DNA of 64,000 nucleotides from Treponema sp. (lineage in GTDB: Bacteria > Spirochaetota > Spirochaetia > Treponematales > Treponemataceae). The translations under genes and the position numbers were made by a program. The notes beneath the pieces are model-generated. The model made no database searches. It saw only the letters and a list, made by a program, of their open reading frames with translations, and had not been told where the DNA came from. Shown piece by piece: positions 50,678-58,527 of this stretch (positions are counted from its first letter, which is position 1; each line of letters opens with the position of its first letter). The stretch spans positions 1 through 64,000 of the forward strand of contig JAFUDX010000042.1 in NCBI GenBank assembly GCA_017464425.1. The letters are read 5' to 3'.

Positions 50678-51670
50678 ATGAAGAAATTTTTTGCAGTGCT
50701 TTTGCTCTGTGGTGCGGCTTTTGTGTTTGCCAAGCCGAACCAAAAAGCGGCGAGTTACAAAACGCATGAAACGAACGATAAAAACGCCCCTGTCGTGTAT
50801 TTTATCCGCGACATAACGCCCGAAGCGTTGGTCAAAGTGTACAAGGCGACTGGCTACAAGGCAAGCGGAAAAACAGGCGTGAAAGTCAGCACGGGCGAAA
50901 GCGAAAATTCAAACTACCTGCGTCCCGCGCTCATCAAAAATTTGGTGAAGGACGAACTGAATGCGACGATTGTTGAATGCAATACGGCATACGGCGGCGG
51001 GCGGAGCAACAACATCGACCACATGAAAATCGCAAAAGACCACGGATTTTTGGATGTGGCGAACGGCTTTGACTTGCAGGACGCGGACGGCTACATGACG
51101 ATTCCCGTAAAGGGCGGCGAGCGGCTTACGGAAAATTATGTCGGCTCGCACTTCAAAAATTACAACACTTACTTGATTCTCTCGCACTTTAAAGGGCACG
51201 CGATGGGCGGCTTTGGCGGCGCGATTAAAAATCTTTCGATTGGATTTGCAAGCGGCATGAGCGTTGAAAAATCGGGCAAGGTGCAGATTCATTCGGGCGG
51301 AAACCGAACAAAAGGAAGCATTATGGGTCAGCAGGACGCATTTTTGGAAAGCATGGCGGAGGCGGCAAAGTCCGTGTGCGATTACATGCAAGGCGGAAAA
51401 GGCATTGTCTGCGTGAATGTGATGAACCGCCTTTCCGTGGACTGCGACTGCGATTCAAACCCCGCCGAGCCTGACATGCACGACATCGGCATTCTTGCAA
51501 GCCTAGACCCAGTTGCGCTTGACCAGGCATGTGTTGATTTAATCTACACTGCAAAGGACGGCGGAAGCGTGGTTGAGCGCATTGAAAGCCGGAACGGTAT
51601 TCATACGCTGGAGCATGCGGCAAAAATCGGCTTTGGCTCGCGGAACTACAGATTGGTTGAAATAAAATAA
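50678..51670 (+). CDS. Exported DUF362-family protein
   Basis: A 330-residue protein with a clear signal peptide (KKFFAVLLLCGAAFVFA, cleavage before KPNQ). The mature part has APVVYFIRDITPEALVKVYK, VECNTAYGGGRSNNIDHMKI and AMGGFGGAIKNLSIGFASG, matching DUF362, which often binds iron-sulphur clusters. The segment SVDCDCDSNPAEPDM contains a CxC that could bind metal. It lies between acetyltransferase and an exported flavodoxin, so the two exported proteins may form an extracytoplasmic redox pair. Confidence 0.8.
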   Translation: MKKFFAVLLLCGAAFVFAKPNQKAASYKTHETNDKNAPVVYFIRDITPEALVKVYKATGYKASGKTGVKVSTGESENSNYLRPALIKNLVKDELNATIVECNTAYGGGRSNNIDHMKIAKDHGFLDVANGFDLQDADGYMTIPVKGGERLTENYVGSHFKNYNTYLILSHFKGHAMGGFGGAIKNLSIGFASGMSVEKSGKVQIHSGGNRTKGSIMGQQDAFLESMAEAAKSVCDYMQGGKGIVCVNVMNRLSVDCDCDSNPAEPDMHDIGILASLDPVALDQACVDLIYTAKDGGSVVERIESRNGIHTLEHAAKIGFGSRNYRLVEIK

Positions 51671-51672
51671 AT

Positions 51673-51783
51673 GCGCAAGGGATTGTAGTGGCGCGAAGCG
51701 TTCCGTAGCGAAGCGAAGGAATGGAGTGCGGTTAGCACGGAACCACGCAAAGCCCGACCCCCGCGGATGCGGGGGATGCGCCC
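51673..51783 (+). repeat. Dispersed palindromic repeat, family C
   Basis: GCGCAAGGGATTGTAGTGGC, GCGAAGCGTTCCGTAGCGAA, GGAATGGAGTGCGGTTAGCA, CGGAACCACGCAAAGCCCGA and GGGGGATGCGCCC. It starts 2 bases after the DUF362 stop and ends 26 bases before the exported flavodoxin. Confidence 0.85.
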
Positions 51784-51808
51784 AAAATAAATTTTTATGG
51801 AGGAACAT

Positions 51809-52378
51809 ATGAAAATCAAATCAGTTTTGGCGGCGGCGATGGTCGCTCTTATGACGGTTGGCACGGCACAGGCTAAATCACTTGTCGTGTATTTTAGCCG
51901 CGCGGACGAAAATTATTCGGTCGGCACGATTACTGAAGGCAACACGGCGATTTTGGCGAAGATGATTGCCCAGAAGACAGGTGCGGACAGTTTTGAAATT
52001 GTTCCCGAAAAGGCGTACCCGAAAAATTACCGCGAATGCACCGATGTTGCAAAGGACGAGCAGAAGAAAAACGCGCGCCCGGCATACAAGGGCGACATCG
52101 ACACGGCTCCCTACGACACGATTTATCTTGGCTACCCGATTTGGTGGGGAGACCTGCCGATGGTGGTGTACACCTTCCTTGAAAAGCACGACCTGAACGG
52201 AAAGACGATTGTTCCCTTCTGCACGCATGAGGGAAGCGGCGTTTCTGGAACTGACAGCTCGCTTAAAAAAATGTACAAGGGCGCAACGGTGAAAAAGGCA
52301 CTTGCCATGCGCGGCTCTACGGCACAGAACAAGCGAAAAGAAGCGGAAAAATCGCTTGACGAATGGCTTACTAAATAG
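51809..52378 (+). CDS. Exported flavodoxin
   Basis: A 189-residue flavodoxin with an N-terminal signal peptide (MKIKSVLAAAMVALMTVGTA, likely cut after AQA). The domain has LVVYFSRADENYSVGTITEG as phosphate loop region, DTIYLGYPIWWGDLPMVVYT and a final SLDEWLTK. Start is ATG 51809 after GGAGGAACAT. Flavodoxins are usually cytoplasmic; an exported one next to exported DUF362 suggests FMN-based electron transfer outside the membrane. Paralogue of 49179-49694. Confidence 0.85.
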   Translation: MKIKSVLAAAMVALMTVGTAQAKSLVVYFSRADENYSVGTITEGNTAILAKMIAQKTGADSFEIVPEKAYPKNYRECTDVAKDEQKKNARPAYKGDIDTAPYDTIYLGYPIWWGDLPMVVYTFLEKHDLNGKTIVPFCTHEGSGVSGTDSSLKKMYKGATVKKALAMRGSTAQNKRKEAEKSLDEWLTK

Positions 52379-52469
52379 AAAAAAATAAAAAAACACGGAA
52401 TTTTGAAAAAAATGCAAAATTTTTGAAGAAAACGCTTGCATTCTACCAAATGTGTGCTATTATTAAATT

Positions 52470-52668
52470 GTAGTGAGGAGCGAGATGAGGACGCACACCG
52501 GCTGCACGATAGGAGGCGTAATGCAATTTCCGACAAAAAGATCTGACTCCTCAGGGGTCTTGTAATTACATTCACTCCACCTGCGGATAAGCAGGGCTTC
52601 ATTAATTGCCCTTCACATGGTTGAAGAGAGGCAAACTATAAACCGCCAAAAGCTGGCGGTTTTCTTTT
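52470..52668 (+). ncRNA. Structured noncoding RNA, possibly raiA-like
   Basis: A promoter (TTGCAT 52436-52441, 16-bp spacer, TATTAT 52458-52463) is followed by about 200 bases of hairpin-rich sequence and a terminator. Visible stems: GACTCC-TCA-GGGGTC, CCTGC-GGATAA-GCAGG, and TTGCC/GGCAA enclosing CTTCA/TGAAG. A long-range pairing of GGAGCGAGATG with CATTCACTCC closes the centre. The core (CTCCTCAGGGG, then CTCCACCTGCGGATAAGCAG) reminds me of the raiA RNA motif, but I cannot verify this. Any short ORF inside (52485-52565, 26 codons) is less likely than the RNA itself. Confidence 0.6.
52638..52668 (+). terminator. Rho-independent terminator of the structured RNA
   Basis: AAACCGCCA / TGGCGGTTT stem with AAAGC loop, followed by TTTTCTTTTTT. 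Confidence 0.9.
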
Positions 52669-52681
52669 TTATGGGGGCAGT

Positions 52682-52835
52682 ATGTGCAAAAAATGCGGAA
52701 CTGGTACGCGACAAAGAGCGGGCGAATTTCTGCGATTATTTTTCGGTGAATCGTGCGATTGGCGGCGGCGCAGGGAGTGGAGCGAGCAAGGCAGAAAGTG
52801 CGCGGAATGCGTTTGCGGCGTTGTTCGGCTCGTGA
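52682..52835 (+). pseudogene. Small zinc-ribbon protein, frameshifted at A6
   Basis: ATG at 52682 reads MCKKCG, a CxxC start. The following sense is in the next frame: ELVRDKERANFCDYFSVNRA and a KAESARNAFAALFGS tail, ending TGA 52833-52835. The frame change falls at or after a run of six A (52688-52693). The joined product of about 51 residues resembles short zinc-ribbon tails of bacterial proteins ending in ARxxFxALF. An alternative ATG at 52669 keeps the second frame but lacks the CxxC. Confidence 0.6.
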
Positions 52836-52865
52836 AGAAAGGAAGGTGATTTTTATGAAAAAGAA

Positions 52866-52911
52866 ATTAAGTTACTAACTTAATGTTTTCTCGTCTGCGC
52901 TCCACTATAAT
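52866..52911 (+). promoter_or_regulatory. Promoter and operator of ORF6N fragment
   Basis: Palindrome ATTAAGTTACTAACTTAAT (52866-52884) and TATAAT (52906-52911), centres 33.5 bp apart, the same distance as in the ORF6N gene at 13371. The start codon follows after 6 bases, so the transcript is nearly leaderless. Confidence 0.65.
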
Positions 52912-52917
52912 GGTTGT

Positions 52918-53142
52918 ATGACACATGATGTGATTACTCCCGTTCTTATTGAAAGCAAAATTTTTCTCATTCGTGGCAAGCAAGTTATGATTGACCGTGA
53001 CTTGGCGGAATTGTACGGCGTGGAAACGAAAGTTATCAACCAAGCGGTAAAACGAAATTTGGAGCGGTTCCCCGAAGAATTCCGTTTTCAACTGACAGAA
53101 GACGAAATGGATGAACTGGTCACAGATTGTGACCGGTTGTAG
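52918..53142 (+). pseudogene. Truncated ORF6N-domain gene
   Basis: 74 residues with the ORF6N opening ([40 protein letters not shown]), stopping at LVTDCDRL, where full-length relatives continue with a Lys-His-Ser segment and AFTEQG. The stop lies within or just after a 25-bp palindrome (53114-53138: AACTGGTCACA, gat, TGTGACCGGTT). The same place in the complete ORF6N gene also holds a palindrome. The rest of the protein is absent, so this is a remnant, but the DNA-binding half may still be made. Confidence 0.75.
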
Positions 53143-53163
53143 CACAAAAAGGAGTGTATAGTT

Positions 53164-53544
53164 ATGGAAGAAAAACAGGAAATTGACTTTTCAAATGTTG
53201 TCATTACTCCGCTTGAAAAATGGGTGGATGTGAGCCTTAAATTAGATGAGACTGTTATAAAATATCTGAATGAATTGGCATATCGTACGAATCAGAGTGT
53301 GGATAATGTGCTTGCTCACATTCTGACGGATGCGATGTCCGAACACTTGGATATTTCTGTTCTGAGTGCGGAATCTTTGAAACGGTCGGGGGAATTGAAC
53401 GGGCATATCTTACTCATGGAAAACGGCGAGCCTGTCGCACGATTAGAAATGCTGAAATCAGGCAAGAAAGAACTTTTTGAAGAGATTGCGGTCGTGCCAG
53501 TGAAAGATGGTGCAGTGCCTGTGGAAGAAAAATGCGCGGGGTGA
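53164..53544 (+). CDS. Hypothetical protein with RHH-like segment
   Basis: A 126-residue protein with a good ribosome-binding site (AAGGAGTG). The region VSLKLDETVIKYLNELAYRT, NQSVDNVLAHILTDAM looks like ribbon-helix-helix; the C-terminal half is acidic. Could be an antitoxin or regulator, but no toxin gene is adjacent. 131 bases with a few weak inverted repeats separate it from the next gene. Confidence 0.6.
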   Translation: MEEKQEIDFSNVVITPLEKWVDVSLKLDETVIKYLNELAYRTNQSVDNVLAHILTDAMSEHLDISVLSAESLKRSGELNGHILLMENGEPVARLEMLKSGKKELFEEIAVVPVKDGAVPVEEKCAG

Positions 53545-53675
53545 TTTTAGGGGAATACGATTTGTAATTGGAAAACAATGTAGAATTCTCACAAAATGGT
53601 GTATACTAAGGAAACACTGAATAAATCTCAATGAGAATTTTTCTGTGTTGCCCGTGATGGCAAGGAGATTACCCT

Positions 53676-54032
53676 ATGACCAAAGTGTACTGTTACGACC
53701 GTTGTTCGACCTGCAAAAAAACACTTGCTTGGCTTGACGCGAGCGGCGTGAAATATGAGAAAATCGACATAAAAGGCGACCACCCCAACGAGACTACATT
53801 ACGCGAGTTGCATAAAAAATCGGGCTTGCCGCTCAAAAAATTCTTCAACACGAGCGGAATGCTGTACCGAGAACTGGAACTTTCGGCGAAAGTCCCGACT
53901 ATGAGCGAGGACGAGCAATTCAAGCTGCTTGCAAGTGACGGAATGCTTGTGAAGCGACCGATTCTTGTGACGGACAGTGCAGTGTGCGTGGGGTTCAAGG
54001 AAGTGGAGTGGGGCGAGGTGGTGAAGAAATGA
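53676..54032 (+). CDS. ArsC/Spx-family protein
   Basis: A 118-residue thioredoxin-fold protein with CSTCKK (Cys near residue 9 and 12), FFNTSGMLYRELELSAKVPT and KRPILVTDSAVCVGFKEVEW, which match the YffB/Spx/ArsC family. The CxxC could act in thiol chemistry. The stop overlaps the start of the next gene (ATGA), so they are coupled. A different ArsC-like gene is at 34974-35333. Confidence 0.85.
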   Translation: MTKVYCYDRCSTCKKTLAWLDASGVKYEKIDIKGDHPNETTLRELHKKSGLPLKKFFNTSGMLYRELELSAKVPTMSEDEQFKLLASDGMLVKRPILVTDSAVCVGFKEVEWGEVVKK

Positions 54033-54550
54033 AAATCCTTATTGTAATCGATATGCAGAATGATTTTATTGACGGCTCGCTCGGCACGAAAGAGGCGGTG
54101 GCGATTGTTCCGAATGTGGCGGCGAAGGTGGAGTCGGCGCGGGAGGCGGGGAGTGAGGTGATTTTTACGCGCGACACCCATTCTGAGGGCTACCTTGACA
54201 CGCAGGAGGGAAAGAATCTTCCCGTCGTGCATTGCGTGAAGGGTACGGCGGGCTGGCAGATTTCTTCGGCACTTGATGTGGGCGGCTCAAAGGTGATTGA
54301 CAAGCCTTCGTTCGGTTCGCTGGAGCTTGCGGACTATGTGGCTTCTCTCGGAAATCGCAACTATATAGAAGAAATTGAGCTTGTGGGGCTGTGCACGGAC
54401 ATCTGCGTCATCAACAACGCGATGATTTTAAAGGCGCGGCTCCCCGAAGTGAAGGTCGCGGTGGATGCGGGCTGTTGCGCGGGCGTTACGCCTGAAAGCC
54501 ACAAAAACGCGCTCTCTGCGATGAAGATGTGCCAGATTGAGATTCGCTAG
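54029..54550 (+). CDS. Isochorismatase-family cysteine hydrolase (nicotinamidase-like)
   Basis: A 173-residue hydrolase: ILIVIDMQNDFIDGSLG with the catalytic Asp, a Lys in the central VKGTAGWQI region, and VGLCTDICVINNAMILKAR with the catalytic Cys. Length and order fit nicotinamidase/isochorismatase enzymes. The start is the ATG overlapping the previous stop; the ORF from 53984 overlaps that gene. Substrate cannot be told from the sequence. Confidence 0.88.
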   Translation: MKILIVIDMQNDFIDGSLGTKEAVAIVPNVAAKVESAREAGSEVIFTRDTHSEGYLDTQEGKNLPVVHCVKGTAGWQISSALDVGGSKVIDKPSFGSLELADYVASLGNRNYIEEIELVGLCTDICVINNAMILKARLPEVKVAVDAGCCAGVTPESHKNALSAMKMCQIEIR

Positions 54551-54564
54551 GTTCAGGGGCGTGC

Positions 54565-55011
54565 ATGAGCAACATCGTGGTTTTGACCGGAAGCATGAAA
54601 AGGGGCGGGAATACTGACTTATTGGCGGCGGCGTTTGCGGACGGGGCGCGGCAGCATAACGAGGTGGAAATCATTTCTGTTGCGGATTACAAGGTGAATC
54701 CGTGTATCGGGTGCAATTCGTGTTTTTCGCGGCAGGGAAACCAGTGCGTTCAGAACGATGACATGAATCTTATCTACGAAAAGCTCAAAAAAGCCGACAT
54801 GGTGGTGATTGCTTCTCCCGTCTATTTTTACGGACTGAGCGCAAAACTGAAGGCGGTTATCGACCGTTTGCACACGCCCATGCGGAATGAATTTCACATC
54901 AAACGGCTCGCGCTGATTTTGGTCGGGGCGGCGACTCTGCCCGAATTGTTCGACGCAATCCTCGTGCAGTACAAGCTTGTCCTGAATTTCTTTCATCTTG
55001 AAGATGCGTGA
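54565..55011 (+). CDS. NADPH-dependent FMN reductase-like, stopped by in-frame TGA
   Basis: A flavodoxin-fold reductase: VVLTGSMKRGGNTDLLAAAF, PCIGCNSCFSRQGNQCVQND with two Cys pairs and MVVIASPVYFYGLSAKLKAV. The frame ends at TGA 55009-55011 after HLEDA, but the same frame goes on with KVLVRGAKDKGDVPESALKE and AFDLGTMIR to TGA 55099-55101, as in full-length relatives, where Gly stands at the stop. One base (GGA to TGA) explains it. About 30 of 178 residues are lost; the core remains. Confidence 0.85.
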   Translation: MSNIVVLTGSMKRGGNTDLLAAAFADGARQHNEVEIISVADYKVNPCIGCNSCFSRQGNQCVQNDDMNLIYEKLKKADMVVIASPVYFYGLSAKLKAVIDRLHTPMRNEFHIKRLALILVGAATLPELFDAILVQYKLVLNFFHLEDA

Positions 55012-55097
55012 AAAGTCCTTGTTCGAGGCGCGAAAGACAAAGGCGATGTCCCCGAATCCGCATTGAAAGAGGCGTTTGACTTGGGAACGATGATACG

Positions 55098-55217
55098 GTG
55101 AAAAAAGAGCTTCGTTTCGGTTTTGTAATTGTTTTGCCAGAAGTACGAGGAAAAGGCTACGGAAAAGAAATGCTTCGTGCCGTGAACTTGCGATTGAGTG
55201 CGGTTCTGGGCGCATAA
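55098..55217 (+). pseudogene. GNAT acetyltransferase fragment
   Basis: A frame of 39 codons starting GTG in the overlap with the previous TGA. FGFVIVLPEVRGKGYGKEML is the acetyl-CoA-binding motif A of GNAT enzymes (QxxGxG/A-like RGKGYGKE). Both ends of the domain are missing. It shows that more sequence was deleted here. Confidence 0.6.
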
Positions 55218-55223
55218 CCACTT

Positions 55224-56159
55224 TCACCCCTCTCGCATCCGCTCCGCCATCTTGAAAATCTTCTCCCTCAGTTTTTCTCTGACGGAGCGCGGTTCAAGAC
55301 ACTCGAATTTTTCGCCGAGGCTTAAGAGCATGTCATAAGACCAATCGCTTTCGACGAAGGGGAAGCGCACGATAAAATACTCGTCGTCGTCGGGAACGAT
55401 TTTGTCTTGCGGGCAGAAATCCAGAATGCGGTCGATGATTGACTTGTGGACGCGGAGCGTTATTTCTGCCTGAATTTCGGAAGGCATTTTTTCAAAATCG
55501 AGGACGGGCGGCTTGTATTCTCGCGGGGAAAATCGCTCGTCTTTGAGTTCAAGGTTCGTCATTCGTGAAAGTCTGAAAAGCCGCCAGTCGGTGCGACCAA
55601 GACAGAAGCCGTAAAAATACCAGTTCATACCTTTCAACACAAGTCGGTACGGCTCTACGGTGCGCTCGCTTTTGTTGCCGTGTCCGTCAAAGTAGGTGAA
55701 AGCGACCAATCGACTTTCTTGCAGTGCAGTTTTTACGGTTTCAAGATACGGCGTTATGTTTCCCTGCCCGTACCACGGCTTTAGGTCGATTATGATTTGG
55801 CTTGCCTTAAGCTCGATTTCCTTTGCCTTTTCAGCCGGGATAATGCTTTTGACTTTTGCCATCGCGCCAGCAAGTTCATCGCTCCGAATCATTCCCGAAA
55901 GGCTCGACAAGCCCATGAGCAGCGCGGAAAGGTCGTCCGACGAAAAGACTTTTTTGTCCACCTTGTATGAGGGCAAAATCTCAATGCCGCCACCCACGCC
56001 GGGAACGGAACGAACGGGAATTCCTGCCATGCTGATTGATTCGATGTCGCGGTAAATCGTGCGCGGGGAAACCTCGAACATTTTTGCAAGCTCCTCTGCG
56101 CCAATTCGATTTTTTTCAAGAAGAAGCATGATGATACTCACAAGCCTGTCGATTTTCAT
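55224..56159 (-). CDS. YafY-type WYL transcriptional regulator
   Basis: A 311-residue regulator: N-terminal HTH_11-type winged helix (IGAEELAKMFEVSPRTIYRD), a middle helical part and a WYL domain (NWYFYGFCLGRTDWRLFRLS), ending in the C-terminal WCX region (WSYDMLLSLGEKFECLEPRS). ATG at 56159 is chosen; the frame continues to 56204. It is divergent from the DJ-1/GyrI cluster and may sense a small ligand for it. All domains look complete, unlike the WYL gene at 6398. Confidence 0.9.
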   Translation of the reverse strand: MKIDRLVSIIMLLLEKNRIGAEELAKMFEVSPRTIYRDIESISMAGIPVRSVPGVGGGIEILPSYKVDKKVFSSDDLSALLMGLSSLSGMIRSDELAGAMAKVKSIIPAEKAKEIELKASQIIIDLKPWYGQGNITPYLETVKTALQESRLVAFTYFDGHGNKSERTVEPYRLVLKGMNWYFYGFCLGRTDWRLFRLSRMTNLELKDERFSPREYKPPVLDFEKMPSEIQAEITLRVHKSIIDRILDFCPQDKIVPDDDEYFIVRFPFVESDWSYDMLLSLGEKFECLEPRSVREKLREKIFKMAERMREG

Positions 56160-56277
56160 TTTCACCGCCCGAATTTTTTTCATTTTATTTTGGATTGCTG
56201 ACATACTGTTGTCAAGAATTAAATGCTAAAATCACCTCAGAAAATGCAAATTCCAGAAGCGCGGATTTGGAGGTTTT

Positions 56278-56916
56278 ATGATTACTGTTTACCTGTATCT
56301 GATTGCGACAATGGCGGACTGGGAAATCGGCTTTGTAACGGCAGAACTGAATTCAAAGCGGTTTTTCAAGCAGGATGCGCCGAGCGTGTGCATTAAGACG
56401 GTCTCGCTTACAAAAGAATGCGTCAAAACGATGGGCGGACTTACAATCCTCCCTGACTGCACGATTGACGAAATCGCGGTGAGCGCAAACAGCGTGTTGA
56501 TTTTGCCGGGCGCGGACACTTGGGGCGAAGCGGAGAACGAGAAAATCATTGCAAAGGCGGCGGAACTTCTTGAAAAAGGCGGAACGGTGTGCGCCATCTG
56601 CGGTGCGACGGTGGCTTTGGCAAACTTAGGTCTACTCGACAGCCGTCCTCACACAAGCAACGGAGCGGGATTCCTTGAAATGTTCTGTCCGTCGTACAAG
56701 GGCACAGCATTTTATGTTGACGATCCTTCAGTTTGTGACGGAAACTTGATTACAGCGAGCGCGACAGGCGGGCTTTTGTTCGCAAAGCAGATAATTGAAA
56801 AACTCGGTATTTTTCAGCAGAATACGCTTGAAGAATGGTACGCATATTTTTCAACAGGCGAAGCGTGGCACTTTTTTGCGCTGATGCAGACTTTGCCGCC
56901 CCGCAAAAACAAATAG
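56278..56916 (+). CDS. DJ-1/PfpI-family protein
   Basis: A 212-residue DJ-1/PfpI-type glutamine amidotransferase-like protein. The nucleophile elbow is TVCAICGATVALANLGLLDS (Cys near residue 105), with VLILPGADTWGE before it. It probably acts in stress or small-molecule repair. Start follows GGAGGTTTT. The next gene is 9 bases downstream, making an operon with the GyrI-like, VOC and DUF1697 genes. Confidence 0.85.
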   Translation: MITVYLYLIATMADWEIGFVTAELNSKRFFKQDAPSVCIKTVSLTKECVKTMGGLTILPDCTIDEIAVSANSVLILPGADTWGEAENEKIIAKAAELLEKGGTVCAICGATVALANLGLLDSRPHTSNGAGFLEMFCPSYKGTAFYVDDPSVCDGNLITASATGGLLFAKQIIEKLGIFQQNTLEEWYAYFSTGEAWHFFALMQTLPPRKNK

Positions 56917-56925
56917 GAGACTTCT

Positions 56926-57570
56926 ATGCCATTTGACTTCAAAAAAGAATATAAGGAATTGTATCTTCCGCCGAGCACGCCGCACATCGTATCTGTTCCC
57001 AAAATGAACTATGTCGCTGTTCGCGGAAAAGGCAACCCGAATGAAGAAGGCGGGGCGTATCAGAATGCACTCTCTGTTCTGTACTCGCTTTCTTACACGC
57101 TTAAAATGAGCTATAAGACTGATTACAAAATCGACGGATTTTTTGAATATGTAGTTCCGCCGCTCGAAGGATTTTGGTCGCAGGACGGCACTGACGGCGT
57201 GGATTATTCGCACAAAGAAAATTTCAATTGGATTTCTGCCATTCGGCTGCCTGATTTTGTGGGCAAAGACGATTTTGACTGGGCGGTAAAATCAGCTTCC
57301 GAAAAGAAAAAGATTGACTTTTCATGCGCGGAGTTTCTTACGCTTGAAGAAGGCTTGTGCGTTCAGATAATGCACCACGGCTCGTTTGACGATGAGCCGA
57401 AAAGTGTTGCGCTCATGGATGCGTTTTTGGCGCGTAACGGATATGCAAGCGACATAAGCGAAAATCGCCTTCATCACGAAATATATCTTTCCGACCCGCG
57501 AAAGATCGCCGCCGAAAACTTGCGGACAGTCATTCGTCACCCGATAATAAAAACACTGGAGAAAATATGA
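56926..57570 (+). CDS. GyrI-like small-molecule-binding domain protein
   Basis: A 214-residue protein of the GyrI-like family (PF06445 type): KMNYVAVRGKGNPNEEGGAY, FWSQDGTDGVDYSHKENFNW and VRQIMHHGSFDDEP-like segment (CVQIMHHGSFDDEPK). Such proteins bind diverse small toxic molecules. The stop overlaps the start of the VOC gene by 4 bases (ATGA). Ligand unknown. Confidence 0.88.
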   Translation: MPFDFKKEYKELYLPPSTPHIVSVPKMNYVAVRGKGNPNEEGGAYQNALSVLYSLSYTLKMSYKTDYKIDGFFEYVVPPLEGFWSQDGTDGVDYSHKENFNWISAIRLPDFVGKDDFDWAVKSASEKKKIDFSCAEFLTLEEGLCVQIMHHGSFDDEPKSVALMDAFLARNGYASDISENRLHHEIYLSDPRKIAAENLRTVIRHPIIKTLEKI

Positions 57571-57959
57571 AACTTGACGGATTTGGAATTTTTGTGAACG
57601 ACATGGCGGCTATGGTTCGCTTTTACCGCGATGTGCTTGGTTTTGAAATCAAGGACGACGAGAACGCGCAGAATGTGATGCTCGAAAAGGACGGAACGCT
57701 CTTCATGCTCTACCGCCGCACCGATTTTGAAAAGATGACTTCAAGCCGCTTCAATTATGCGGAGAAAATCAACGGACATTTTGAGGTCGCGCTGAGCGTG
57801 GAAAATTTCGCCGCCGTTGACAAGACCTTTGCACAAGTTGTCTCAAAAGGCGCGAAGCCCGTCATGCCCCCGACCACCGAGCCGTGGGGACAGCGCACCT
57901 GCTACATCGCAGACCCGGACGGCAACTTGATTGAAATCGGCTCGTTTGTGAAGGGGTGA
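57567..57959 (+). CDS. VOC-family (glyoxalase/bleomycin resistance) protein
   Basis: A 130-residue vicinal-oxygen-chelate fold protein: DGFGIFVNDMAAMVRFYRDV (first repeat), GHFEVALSVENFAAVDKTFA and TCYIADPDGNLIEIGSF (second repeat). The two-motif pattern can bind a metal or an aromatic antibiotic. It overlaps the GyrI-like gene. Enzyme or binding protein cannot be told apart. Confidence 0.88.
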   Translation: MKLDGFGIFVNDMAAMVRFYRDVLGFEIKDDENAQNVMLEKDGTLFMLYRRTDFEKMTSSRFNYAEKINGHFEVALSVENFAAVDKTFAQVVSKGAKPVMPPTTEPWGQRTCYIADPDGNLIEIGSFVKG

Positions 57960-57972
57960 TGACGGAGAAAAA

Positions 57973-58509
57973 ATGACACGATACATTGCATTGCTTCGGG
58001 GAATCAATATCAGCGGGAAGAACAAAATCCCCATGCCCGCGCTGAAAGAGCTTTTTCTTACGCTTGGCTATGCGGAGGTCAGAACGCATCTGAACAGCGG
58101 GAATGTGATTTTTTCGACGGACGAGGATGAAAAAGCCGCCTCGGAAAAAATCGGCGCGATGATAAAAGAAAAATTCGCGCTCGACATTCCCCTTTTTGTC
58201 ATTCGGCAGGAACGGCTTTCCGAGCTTTTGCACAACGCGCCTGAATGGTGGGACTCCGACGATACGGAAATCTACGATAATCTGATTTTTGTCCTTCCGT
58301 CTTCTAGCGCACAGGCTGTCGCAGAGAAAATCGGTGAGCCGACAAAGGAGCTGGAGCGGATTTTTGTGCATGAGGATGTGATTTTCTGGTCGTTTGACCG
58401 AAAGCGGTATGCAAAGGCGGCGTGGTGGAAAAAGACTGCGACTAGCGGCATTGCTGAGCTTCTGACAATCAGAACCGCAAACACCGTGCGGAAAATCGCG
58501 GAAATGTGA
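57973..58509 (+). CDS. DUF1697 family protein
   Basis: A 178-residue protein with the DUF1697 signature YIALLRGINISGKNKIPMPA, LKELFLTLGYAEVRTHLNSG and NVIFSTD, and the second half SGIAELLTIRTANTVRKI. Function unknown. It is the fourth gene of the small-molecule operon, 13 bases after the VOC gene. Confidence 0.9.
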   Translation: MTRYIALLRGINISGKNKIPMPALKELFLTLGYAEVRTHLNSGNVIFSTDEDEKAASEKIGAMIKEKFALDIPLFVIRQERLSELLHNAPEWWDSDDTEIYDNLIFVLPSSSAQAVAEKIGEPTKELERIFVHEDVIFWSFDRKRYAKAAWWKKTATSGIAELLTIRTANTVRKIAEM

Positions 58510-58527
58510 GATTTGGAGGAGAAAACT

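Noticed and set aside
52485..52565. 26-codon ORF in the structured RNA
   Set aside because: Has a ribosome-binding site-like GAGGAG but lies across the conserved hairpins; likely chance, though not excluded.
52856..52879. 7-codon ORF with a good ribosome-binding site
   Set aside because: Too short to support; overlaps an operator palindrome. Probably the start of a deleted gene.
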